This document shows positions 1 to 10,506 of a DNA stretch of 64,000 bases, one piece after another. The notes beneath the pieces are model-generated. The model ran no database searches and was not told the origin of the DNA. It saw only the letters and a program-made list of their open reading frames with translations. Each line of letters opens with the position of its first letter. The first letter of the stretch is position 1. The stretch lies in NCBI GenBank assembly GCA_950106755.1, contig OX467087.1, positions 11,970,047 through 12,034,046 of the forward strand. Direction: 5' to 3'. This stretch comes from Climacium dendroides (Eukaryota > Streptophyta > Bryopsida > Hypnales > Climaciaceae). A program made the position numbers and the translations under genes.

Positions 1-271
1 TTCAGAACAAAAACTAACTGCAACTGATTAAACTGGCGGGGCTAAACTGCCTGTTCACTCAATTGGAATGATAGCACAAAAGAATGCTGAACTTCTGAAT
101 ACTAAAGCAAACAATGGTACAGAAGTAGTTCAGAGGATCCGCTGAGCAAACCCGGCCTTCTATAGGGTAAAGAAAATGACGAAATCCTACCCGATCCGAC
201 GGACTCTCCCGTAATTACAAGAACCGAAGGTGTGACATCAACCTTTAGAGAACCCTTTTTCATATAGGTTT

Positions 272-1588
272 TCAATGAGAACCAAAAAGGAACGGCCTGC
301 ACAGCCTAGCAGCCATTTTGGCCTTATCACAAACCCTAATCACTCGCTCCACTTCATAGGGCTTATGATCGAGAGGGTCTTCAAAGAGACCCCTGAAGCC
401 AGAACCCTTCACCTGCAAGGGTTTTCAAAGCATAGGGCATGGAGGAAAGAAACCTGCAATGTGTTTCCTATCCGAAGTAGGACCCTAGTGTATTTAAAAA
501 TCAAAGGTGACACACTACATACCTCCCGATCGTTTCTGTTTTCAGATTGATCAGCTTTTTTTGGCGAACCGGAACGTTTGCCAACAGAAGCACCCTCGTC
601 TTCTCCATCCGCACTTACACCGCTAACGGCTTCCAAGAGATACTCAAAGGCACTGCTCTCCCTGAGCGAATTAGGCACACCCTGAACTGAGTCCACAACG
701 TGGCGAAACTGGCGCCCACGATCGGGAGACAGAGCTGATTTCTCCTTATCATGTATCGTATGAAAATGTACGTCATCCTTTCCCAGTATCACAGGAGGCT
801 CCTGCTGAAACCAACAACCAAAAGTCTGTTTATGCTCAGAGTAACAATCTCCTGGGAATTATGGTTTAGGCTTGTGTGAATATACCCTAATTGCGAGCTA
901 TTACCAGCGTATGCCTTTGCTACTCACTTTTAGGAATTCAGAATTGTTCAGACAACGCAGCAGGTATCATTGAAGAACAGATCTCGGTTCATAATCCCCC
1001 ACAAGAGTGACACTTAGGTAGAGGTAGCCAAAGACGACGCAGACTGAAAAGCAACACTGTAAAATCTTGCAAAATTCGAATTTGAGAATGTGTATTACCT
1101 TGACATCAGAACTCATGTTCATGTTAGGTCAAGTACCAGTAAAACTTTGAAACCCTATAACTGTTGCATATAATATCCAAATAACACATTCATTGTGTAT
1201 TTCTTTGATTAGATATGTATATAAATATAAATTGTTCCACTCTAATAATAGTAGTTATGGTGAGCGCTTCCAGTGTCGCATCAAGGTGTGGTTACCATAG
1301 AAGATACCCAAGATAAATGGAACACAAGAGTAACTGGCACGACGGTGGTCAAGCTGAACTTACCGCAGTCCTTGCCCTTTTCAGGGTTAGAGTTCTCTTC
1401 CCCTTGGCGATCCCCAGCTCCTCAACTTCACCTACGCTGTTTCTCAAGCTGTTCCTCCTGCTCACAGCATCAGCGCTGGGCAGCCTTGCATTCGGAATGA
1501 ATTCCTCGTCGTCGTCATCGCTCTCCTTGTAGGTCACACCACTCCTGGCTTGCCTCGGCGGCCTCGAGACTATCCGGGAGCCCTTCAT
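272..1588 (-). CDS. Unrecognised 215-residue charged protein, three exons
   Basis: I do not recognise this protein. Three minus-strand exons join in phase 0: 1588-1364 (75 codons, first ATG at 1588, donor GTAAGT), 804-523 (94 codons, acceptor TTTCAG, donor GTATGT) and 412-272 (46 codons plus TGA, acceptor TTGCAG). An acceptor three bases on (exon start 801) would drop one Gln. The N-terminus is basic (MKGSRIVSRPPRQARSG) and is followed by an acidic DDDDEE run at about residues 24-29 and a basic KGKRTLTLKRAR stretch. The middle exon ends in a Ser/Lys/Asp/Glu-rich stretch (GKRSGSPKK). The last exon is the most protein-like: FRGLFEDPLDHKPYEVERV, then KMAARLCRPF. No signal peptide or membrane segment is seen. 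The composition suggests a small nuclear or chromatin protein, which is inference only. The exon model is fairly secure because all three frames stay open between good splice signals; the function is unknown. Confidence 0.6.
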
Positions 1589-2430
1589 TCCCGCGCAACA
1601 CCTTCTCACCACCTCTTACTCACCCCGCCCCCGAAAATTCTCCAACAGAGATAAACACTCACTCAAAGACAACACACCGAGCTCAGTACATCATCGCATC
1701 TACAATCCCATATTTCAGAGATTCAAATCCATGAGGCTGAATCCAATATACCGTCCTATCAACACAACCAAGGCTAAGATCCCAATACAAAACAACCCAG
1801 TAACACCCCCAATCATTGCACAGATACTACTCCCAAGCAACGTTCTCCATGCCAACTTCTCCCAGATTCCACCAACTATCTAGCACGAGCCGCTAACACA
1901 TGAAATATCTGAATCCCTAAAGCCTGAATCACATCAAAAATTCAAATTCACGATGACTGACTCTGCCTGCACACTAGACCGACCACCAAATTCAAGGTCC
2001 TGGAAACAAAACGCAGTCAATACAGATGTGCTGAACCAGGCATTGATTCATCGGGAAAAAAAGAATCCCAAAAAACTGCAACACGGCGGAGAGCAATTCA
2101 GGCTCAGGCATGAATGAGATTGAAGCTCCAAGAGAAAGGCAGCATTCTACGAGACTGCAATTTGAGTTCCCGCGTTCTAAGCTTGAACTGAGAGAGACGA
2201 TGTTCTTTCTCGTTCTCTAGCATGGGAACAGACGCTCTCGACGTTCCAATCTCTAGTTCTCCACGCAGACTAAACGTCTCGAACCAAACCCTAAGAGCAT
2301 CTCCAATCCAATTACTCAAAACCATTAGGGGAGATTGGGGGCTTGTGGAGGGCTGCGAGTTCCCGAGATCCTGGGAACCTAGGAACCATGCTGCAGCAAT
2401 AGTATGACGTGGCCGAGAGACTACCATGTC
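1589..2430 (-). promoter_or_regulatory. Probable 5' leader and promoter of the 272-1588 gene
   Basis: This stretch has gene-like base composition and ends abruptly at about 2430, where AT-rich DNA begins. It lies upstream of the ATG at 1588 on the minus strand. Open frames inside it (for example 2104-2427, minus) show no recognisable protein and start at non-ATG codons. I see no secure TATA box or start site, so this is a positional call. Confidence 0.3.
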
Positions 2431-5066
2431 ATATAAAAAAATTCAACTTCTTTTTTCATTTTAAGAGTTTGAATTTATTTATTTATTTTTAATTATTATT
2501 TTTGATTGCAAGCCATTCTTTATCTTCTAGAGGAACAACAAAGGAAACAGGCCTCAAACAACCCTCTATACCTCCCCAAACTCGTCTAATGCATTAGAAA
2601 CAACCAATTTATTGACTTGGGAACAAATTGAATTCATGAGAAAAGTAAGGAAATTTATTCTATGTATATTTTCTACGTGTCCTTAAATTTAAAAATGGTC
2701 ATTTTGAGACTTTGAAAACATAAGTGCGAAGCCCCATGGAATTAATAGTTGTTGAATCTAAAGATAGTCTAAGATTTTTCCTATTTTGAAGTTTAGTAGG
2801 ACCCCCTTTTTTGATGACCAATCACATGGAGAAGATTTTGCAATGTATTGTTTTATTTTCTTATTTAGCAAATGAATGACTCAAGCTTCATTTTCTTTTA
2901 TTTATGTTTACTTGCTTAAGGCTAGAGCTACTTAAAGAAAGTTTACATGGCTAATATAGCTTTCAGGCTCCATTATAGAAGATCCATTCCATTCCATTGC
3001 AACTTTAGTATCATCTCAAGATGTTGTTTAATGGACTTTTAAGATTAAAAAAAACTCTCTTTAATGATTTCTTTAATTATGTAGATATAATGTTTACTCT
3101 TAAAAAATTTGATATCATAAATATATACTAATATCAAATAGGGAGCTATAAATGAACACTAATTGTACATAACAAATATAATAAATATCTCTTTCTAGTA
3201 TGTACATAATTTTTTGATTCCTTTGAAATATTGAGTTGTTAGAAGTGAGAATTTGTAAACTAAATTTTATTCTATTATTAAATACTAAAAAATTTAAAAA
3301 ACATTTTGAGTTTAGACAATGTTGAACTTTTAGTCATTCAATTACATGTGGAATTTGTATTTTTTAGTGTTTGATACTTTCAAAAAATATGTGATTGATT
3401 AGCTTGTACATACAATAATTTTCATAAGATTCAACTATAATTGATTAGAAAGTTGTTGTATGACAAGTAGTTACTTTTTCAACAAAAGTAATATATGAAA
3501 AAAAATTAAATTGGCTTATACATACCACAAGGTGAAGTTATGAAGAGAATTCTTTTACAAAAGTCATGGAATTTCCTAACAAAAAACAAAATTAAAGTCT
3601 TTTAAATCAATTTCAAAATATCTTAGAAAAAATTGAAAACATCATGTATAGATTGTTTATTATGATATTTTTTTATTGTCTTTTGGTTGACGATGTTCAA
3701 CTCTACATTCATGTTATTAGTTAGTGTTTTATGTCCTACAAGACATTTTTTTTAAGAATGAATTTGCAATGTTTCAGTTGAATTTTTTTACATCTATTTT
3801 CTTAGTTTATTTCTCCAACATAGGATTATTTGCAAAAGTTGTAGGAATTACACATTTTTAATTTAAAAAAATAAGGAGAAAAAATTTATTTTTCTAGTAA
3901 GAATTGAAAATATTAATTTATAAAATTCAAAAATATTAATTTTACAATTCATAAGGTTATTTATTTTGAAAATTGAAGAGGATATATTCTAATAAGTAAA
4001 CAAAGAATTTTATAGTTGGATCTATCAAAGACAAAAAGAATATCAAATATCAAAATCAGTATTATTTTAGGAAAAGGTTTAACCAAAAAATAGTCAAGAA
4101 CTTTAAGATTTAATACCACATATTTATAATTCACTACTTCTTTTACTTTTCATTATACAATAAGTACTTTTAAGACAACATTGACCTTATATAAGTGATG
4201 TCATTGTAAAATGAATGGATATGGTTTCTCCAAAAAACCACCCTTTTCTATCCAATTAAGCAATTGGGTCATGACAAAATCAAGTGATTGGTTCATACTT
4301 TATTCATATCCTTATTTTTATCAATGTCTAAGTTGAACATTTCCACATCCTTTAAAATGAGACAATACTTTCATTCGTAAATAAAGCATGGCTTAAAAGC
4401 TAATCTTCAACCCAATAATGACAACAAGGATCAGAAGTGTTCAATGAATTATTTTCAAGAAAACTATAGAAATGAAGAATGCACCTATTTGTCCAAAAAT
4501 TTTTAAAATTTCAATTGACTACCTTGATAGGGTTGTGTCCTACAAAAATTAATCTAAGAAAGACACAACATCCATAAACAAAATAGTCACAAAAATACTC
4601 CAATTATTGGACTTATATGTGTATTTTTTTTGCTCCTCTATAGTTAATAAAGTCATCCTATAACATTGCATAACCAAACAACAATGGTCTTCTTCATGTT
4701 AGAAAGATATTATATTAGATACATAGAAGGGACTTATCAATTAATTCAAGGATTGGAATTGACTATTTAAAAGAGCCATATAAGAAAATTTTGTTTACTA
4801 TAGGAGTCTCCTTTTCAAGGATGCAAGAAGGGACCCATGCCTCATTAAATAAACGGCAAGGTTATATCCATCAAACCTTTTAGGCCCGTAGCATCTTTTT
4901 AGGATTAACCTCATAAAGGCGCTACAAACTAGAGTAGTTTGATGGATGACTTCACTTGTAGAAAAAGAAAATATACTTACTAGTTCAAAAAACAAAGAAT
5001 TTTGGAGACCCTCCATTTTCATTAGGTTCTAAATTTGAACTTTGTTACAATTCTCGTAATCCTACA

Positions 5067-5144
5067 CTTCATTCCACTATTATTTTGCAACTAAAACAAT
5101 GTATAGACTTCATTCCACAACTATTTTGCAACTAAAACAATGTA
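5067..5144. repeat. Tandem duplication, 41-bp unit, two copies
   Basis: The unit beginning CTTCATTCCAC at 5067 recurs at 5108 with few differences and ends in AAAACAATGTA both times. Confidence 0.75.
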
Positions 5145-5980
5145 CAATACTACTAATGTAAAATAATAATATAAGATTGGGTGCAAATAGTTTTATAGTT
5201 ATAAAGCTATAGTTTTCATTCAACAACAAATATCCAAACCCATAGTGTTTTGTATTTAATAGTTCATCAACTTGTCAATAAATTATACCCTCATATAGAA
5301 ACAAAGTCACATTATGAATTTTTGATTAGTTGGATGACGGCCAAGGTAAATTGCCCCCTTTATTGCTTTGCTTTGGTGATGGATGAAAGGATTAGGGGTC
5401 AATTTCCTATTTCTCCAAGCCTTGCTTCTTCTAGTCCAATGAACACACTTCTAAACTATCCAACTCCAATAACTGTAAGCACTCGAAGTCTAGAGCTTGC
5501 CTAGAGTTGTCACCATTTTTGTTGTTGACAAAGCTCAAGAATCTATTATTCCTCTCTTCTATTTGTTGTATGAGCATGCTCCTCATACATCTACAAACTA
5601 CTTTTCTTCATCAATTTTTGGAGTAGGATTCCATAATTCGTCACATGAGTGCATTTTGATTACCAGCTAAAGAAAAGACTATCTCAAAACTAAAATCTCT
5701 TGTTGCAAGCTTTATGGAGAAATATGTTGAATCCACAACCTTATAGATGTAGTTGCTACCCAAGTATAAGCTGGAATAGCAATAAACTTTGCAATCAAAT
5801 CCAGAAAACAAATCCATCACATTGGAGTTGATCAATAATCGATTGTCTAAGAAGCAATAATGGCCTCCTAGAACTAAGACATGTCATTTCCTAGACAAAT
5901 GTGGCCTTGTAGGATTGAGGATTACTTAAGAATGAACTTGTTACTAAAATCTAATCTAAAACTAGCTAAGTTTTGAAATG

Positions 5981-6300
5981 ACTTGAGTGCAACAAATGAA
6001 TCTTTGTTTTTATTTACTTTTTTGTCTTCTTTTGAAAAAACTTTAGCAATATCCTCGGGACTTTTTATTTCTAATTAAACTATAGATTGTAAAGTTCTTG
6101 TTGGGCTTTCAAGATTACATATTCTATTCTTCTACTAGGGCTTACTTACTCAACTTCATTCCAAGAATGACAAACAACTTGAGTGCAACAAATGAATTTT
6201 AGTTTGTTTTTATTTACTTTTTTGTTCTCTTTTGCAAAATTTCAATGTCTTTGAGACATTTTACTTCTAGCTAAAGAACAAGTTGCAAAGCTCTCTCAAT
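5981..6300. repeat. Degenerate direct repeat, about 196-bp spacing
   Basis: ACTTGAGTGCAACAAATGAA at 5981 recurs at 6177. Both copies are followed by TTTATTTACTTTTTTG, and then by TTTTTATTTCTAATTAAA or TTTTACTTCTAGCTAAAG. The copies differ by many substitutions and indels, so the duplication is old. Confidence 0.65.
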
Positions 6301-6440
6301 GAGCTTAGATTCAATCTAGTTTTCTTCATCTTCTCCTCATGAGGTACATTAGTATGCTTTTTCCAAGTGAAAGGAGGTCGACTACCTTGAAGATTGAGAT
6401 AAATTAGAACAGCTACTTGTCCAAACAAACAAACAACGTA

Positions 6441-6590
6441 ATATAAATGCAAGTATTCTTCTCCACATGAAAAAAAATAGTTCGCAGATGTGTAAGGAGG
6501 AATATGCTTATGCAATATAAATGCAAGTATTCTTCTCTTTATAAAGAAAAGTAATTCATAGACGTGTGAGGAGAAACATGCTCGTGCAAC
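6441..6590. repeat. Tandem duplication, 74-bp unit
   Basis: ATATAAATGCAAGTATTCTT at 6441 recurs at 6515. The copies continue with a GTGTAAGGAGGAATATGCTT or GTGTGAGGAGAAACATGCTC segment. Confidence 0.7.
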
Positions 6591-7291
6591 AAACAAAAGA
6601 GAGAAGAATTTCTTAAACTTCGTCAATAATGAAAAAAATAACAACTCTTGGCACACTCAAGACTTTGAATGCTCATTGTTGGAGTTGGATAGTTCATAAG
6701 AGAAGTGCATTACAGTAGTGGGACTAGAAGAAGCAAGGCTTAGTGAGTTAGAAAACTCACCTCTTAATCCCTTCATCCATCTAAAGTGGAGCAATAAAAG
6801 GATCAATTCACCCAAACCATTAAATAACCTACAAAAACCTCTTCATGGGAATTCTCTAAATAATCATATAAAAAACATAACTTTGTAGCAAAAAAATGTA
6901 ACTTCATAGCACTTTTGCCTCCCTTTTTTTTTAACCCTAGAAAAATGCCACAAATAAGGTGGGTACACCCAAAAGTGTCACTTATTGGTCTGTGGATATT
7001 GTGAAGGCTCAATAGTAAATTCTGAATACAAGAGATGATAAAGAAGTGCAAAGAAAGAATGGAATGGCAATCAATTTTCCTATTCTTCTAAATATGAGAT
7101 TGTTGTAGGGCTTCAAAGTTTATGCAGTAGGGTCCTTAAAAGCATTCATAGGCCACATGAAAAAGAAGCTCTAACATCAAAGAATTGCCACTCCCAAGCT
7201 ACCAAAAGCTTAAAAAAGAAAGCTAAAATCGTCTCAATGAATAATTAAAAGCACTACAATTTGTACACTACCTCACTCAGAATAGGCTTAT

Positions 7292-7462
7292 TAGAGCTTG
7301 ATTTTATAATGACTTCAAAGCACTTTCTTTAAAGCACAAGCATTAACCTCAATAGTTATCATTTGTTCATTCACTAGAACTTGATTTTATAATGACTTCA
7401 AAGCACTTTCTTTAAAACACAAGCATTAACCTCAATAATTGTTATCATTTGTTCATTCACTG
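7292..7462. repeat. Tandem duplication, 83-bp unit
   Basis: TTGATTTTATAATGACTTCA with its downstream CACTTTCTTTAAA and CATTTGTTCATTCAC occurs twice, starting near 7292 and 7375. The copies are nearly identical, so this is a recent duplication compared with its neighbours. Confidence 0.8.
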
Positions 7463-7680
7463 CTGGCCCTTTCTTTTATAACAATTTAATTGCACCTAAC
7501 AAAGTTGTGTTAAGCACCTTATTTGCACCTAACAAAACTATGTTCAACGCCTTATTAACACTTGCACGCAACTATTATGGCATTGTAATAACCAATAATC
7601 GCCATATTCCTTTTACTAACAACATTCCTCACAAGTGAAAGCCATTTAAGGACTATTTATAGTTGTCACTTTAAAGCACA

Positions 7681-7910
7681 CATAACATTGCTAACCAGCT
7701 CGGTTTCACCCCCCCAAGTGGAGGTATAATTCCCTCCTATATACCTGGGGGGGAGAGTTTAGTTATAATACTGCACAAGTCATTGGCTGGGCAGAGGTGT
7801 TGTAGCACCAAGTTGTCAAAGCTCGGTATGTCATTGGCAAGGCTACTGTTGACCACTCCTGATTTTTGGGGAGCAAAAGGGTCCCCCCAAGGAAGGTTAA
7901 TAATGTTATG
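7681..7910. mobile_element. MITE of a G/C-tract family, copy 1 (230 bp)
   Basis: The left end CATAACATTGCTAACC is an inverted match (about 14 of 16) to the right end GGTTAATAATGTTATG. Inside are C-runs and G-runs (ACCCCCCCAAG near the left, CCTGGGGGGGAG in the middle, GGGTCCCCCCAAGG near the right) that can pair. The same layout, size and ends occur at 18552-18780, which defines a family. There is no coding capacity. A clear target duplication is not visible. Confidence 0.75.
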
Positions 7911-7919
7911 CAACACGAC

Positions 7920-8065
7920 AATGGGTGTACCCACTATACTAAGTGTCCAATGGATGACAAAGGATCCTATTGGAATTGTTCATCTTTGAAATTTTATGTG
8001 AGAAGGGGAGGTCTTGCACAATCACTAATGACTTCAATAGGTGATTTCCATAATGACTAGCCAAT
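7920..8065. repeat. Dispersed relative of the 14.4-15.1 kb repeat
   Basis: TGTCCAATGGATGACAAAGG, then TTTTATGTGAGAAGGGGAG and GGTGATTTCCATAATGACTA, resemble pieces of the repeat at 14401-15140 (TGTCCAATGGATGATAGAGA, TGTGAGAAGGGGAGATCTTT, GGATGATTTCCATGGTCACC). It directly abuts the MITE at 7681-7910. Confidence 0.5.
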
Positions 8066-8426
8066 CCTTCTACAATTTCCAGTGACAAACTCCAATTGGG
8101 ATTTCAAAGTCTATGGTTCAAGACATTGATCTTAATCTACAAATTCTCACTAAAAACTTCCCAATTCATTTCGTGGGCATTATACGGGATGAATGATGTT
8201 CGTAAAACAAACAGTACATGTGATGTGAAGGACAAATTGTATATAACAAGCAACCTCCTCGAGGGTCAATCCCAAAGTAAGAGAACAAAGGTGAACAGCA
8301 AATTATTTTGAAGCAAAGAAGCATACCCAAGAGACTCTAGAAGAGACCCCTTATGAAGCATAAGTCTTGATGTTGGGACACTTCTGGCTGAAGACTACAT
8401 TTCAACAAGCATTTTCCCCAAGGCCA

Positions 8427-8696
8427 TTATGAGAGCCGACTACCCATCAGAAATTCGCCCCCTATTTTGTGTTTGTGAAGAAGACTTAGATTGGAGGTCT
8501 GGACACCTAACTTGGATAGCTCTGGATCCACACTTACAAAAGAAAACGCAACCGTGCTCGGGAAAACTTTGGACCGCAAGAATGCCTGACGAGCATCACT
8601 GTTCCAATGCCTCCCACAGTTGCTCCCCATTGCAGAACAAGCATGACTCATTTGTTCAACATAAATGAACCCCATGAATTCACTTTCATTACACAT
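8427..8696 (-). CDS. Uncertain short open frame, no recognised family
   Basis: This minus-strand frame is open for about 90 codons. Its first ATG lies close to 8696 (MCNESEFMGF) and it ends in TAA at 8427. It sits at the edge of the GC-richer island downstream of the SRO-like gene. No domain, signal peptide or membrane segment is recognised. It could be a chance frame, a degenerate gene, or part of a long 3' transcript end. The plus-strand frame at 8429-8668 is no better. Confidence 0.2.
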   Translation of the reverse strand: MCNESEFMGFIYVEQMSHACSAMGSNCGRHWNSDARQAFLRSKVFPSTVAFSFVSVDPELSKLGVQTSNLSLLHKHKIGGEFLMGSRLS

Positions 8697-8929
8697 GAAG
8701 ACCAAAATAATGACAACAGCAAAGTGTGAAGGGGGTTGGCACTTAGTGCTTCATAATGTATTTAAAAATCTCATCAGTGAATTTTACAGGGGAGTAGCAT
8801 TTTTTGTATCACTTACTAATACTCAACTAAGGAGGGAACACTTCTCCGTGGCGTACAGTACTAAATATGAAAAACCTTGATGAACTAATGCGCCCAAATT
8901 AATAACTGAAGAAGTGTGAGAATCTTTAC

Positions 8930-9034
8930 CTGTTGCACTGAATAATCACGGTCCTCGTCAACAGGTCGGTGATGAATGAAGCATCAGTGACTAGCGCGAA
9001 GCTTGCTGGAAACAAAATTCCTTGGAACGAAAAT
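8930..9034 (-). other. Possible exon downstream of the SRO-like gene
   Basis: On the minus strand a good acceptor (GAATTGCTTGCAG) precedes position 9034 and a good donor (CAACAG then GTAAAG) follows position 8930. The enclosed 105 bases are open in one frame (phase 1, beginning FSFQGILFPASF) and no family is recognised. The stop codon of the SRO-like model at 10219 is followed closely by a donor-like AACAAG then GTGAGAC (exon end about 10213), so this may be a 3'-UTR exon of that transcript. It could also belong to another transcript or be chance. Confidence 0.35.
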
Positions 9035-10212
9035 CTGCAAGCAATTCATTAATCGAAATTCCGCCATTCCCTATCTACCTTGACACACGGTCAAGGAAGA
9101 TGTGGAGGTCGTAAGCTGAAGGATTCGAGACCACGAACGTAAGCAACGAAACTCCACTATTAATGCCAAGTTGTCCTTATACCATCCAAATCTACACTAG
9201 TCTACTCTACACCCTAAGGAGCCCATACGTTCACATGGATTATAATGACTGCAATGGAAGTAGTTAGTTATTTCATCAAGATTAATATTAGCAGTAATGC
9301 CATATTGAAAAAAAATTACAGTAAAAGAAATCCAAACGTATGGAGATTATACAGCACAGACCAAGTAAGACTATACAGAGTAAAGCGACATAAGACAATA
9401 AGCGGTTCCCGAACATTGGAGAGGTCAGAAAACGAGGACTATTGAGAGTTCATGTGCTTCCAGAAATCTGAGTACCAAAAAATTCTACAAAACGTGTGCA
9501 TTACGACATACTTAAAAACCCAAGTAGAACTTTTCACTTTAAGATAAACAGGCAGTAAACAAGATACAAAAATGGATTCCAGGGATAGGAAAAAAACTGA
9601 TTACCAAAGACCTAGTAGTTAAAACAGTCAGTCATGGCAGTCACTACGCACAACAAAAACTGACAAAAAAGGATTCTGTATAAGACAAGTGTACATGGCT
9701 TCAATTCTAGTCAACAGATTAGGACCTAAGCCAAAGCAGCCATCCACTCAGAAGTAAAGCACACTACCGGCTGAACAAGAAACCCTCTGGACAAGTCCTA
9801 ACTAGGACATAGACAACATTCGACCTAGTCAATCCCTCATCAAAATAGGCTTCTCGAGTGAAAACCAATGTTAGCTACTTTCCAGAAAGATCTTCAGCAC
9901 TAAGGCAGAGAAAGCTGGATACAAGACTCTTTGGCAAAGTAATCTTAAGCCTACTATAAGATACCCCAACTTACCTGCACAAGAACCAAACAATAAAGAA
10001 TAAAGCAAAAATTAGGGTGGTCCCGGAGAGGTTGTTAGACTTTTCAACCTTCATTCGCATATTATATTAATAATAAATTATTAAATCCAGAAGACCAGTA
10101 ATTCATTCTTCAATAGATGAACATCTCTCGCTTCTAAAACAGAAGGGACAGACGTAGATAAATAAGATGCAAACTCAGGTAAAGCATCGAAAAGAAAGAA
10201 GTCTAGTCTCAC
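9035..10212. other. Non-coding stretch 3' of the SRO-like gene
   Basis: There is no convincing coding exon on either strand. If the 8930-9034 exon is real, this stretch is an intron in the 3' UTR, bounded by GTGAGAC at the gene side and TTGCAG at the far side. The plus-strand frame at 9245-9445 has no recognisable content. Confidence 0.4.
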
Positions 10213-10218
10213 CTTGTT

Positions 10219-10506
10219 TCAAACAACAGTGAAGGACAGCGGCGTCTCACACTTGATCTTCTCTCCTGGAGTGAAGGATAGCGAAGTCTCACGCTCTATC
10301 TTTTCAACTGCAGTGAAAGATAGCGGAGTCTCACACTTGACCTTCCCTCCTAAAGTGAAGGACGGCGAAGTCTCATGCTCCATCTTTTCAACTGCAGTGA
10401 AAGATAGCGGAGTCTCAAGCTCTATCTTTTCAACTGCAGTGAAAGATAGCGGAGTCTCACACTTCATCTCCTTACTTGCAGTGAAGGAGATTGGAGTCTC
10501 ATACTT
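10219..10506 (-). repeat. 42-bp coding minisatellite, seven units, in the last SRO-like exon
   Basis: The last exon encodes units such as KCETPLSFTAVEKI, ELETPLSFTAVEKM and EHETSPSFTLGGKV. Each is 14 residues (42 bp) with an invariant ET at positions 3-4 and SFT at 7-9; the last unit is cut short by TGA. All units stay in frame. The opposite strand is also open across the array, because the unit length is a multiple of three. I know of no such repeat in other SRO proteins. Confidence 0.8.

Larger units (their letters stand above)
2431..7680. other. AT-rich intergenic region, no gene seen
   Basis: Long A and T runs, no coherent protein on either strand and no RNA gene recognised. The only structure I can support is a set of short local duplications at 5067-5144, 5981-6300, 6441-6590 and 7292-7462, listed separately. 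Confidence 0.6.

Noticed and set aside
2104..2427. 107-codon minus frame upstream of the first gene
   Set aside because: It begins at a non-ATG codon, lacks a convincing donor in frame and shows no domain.
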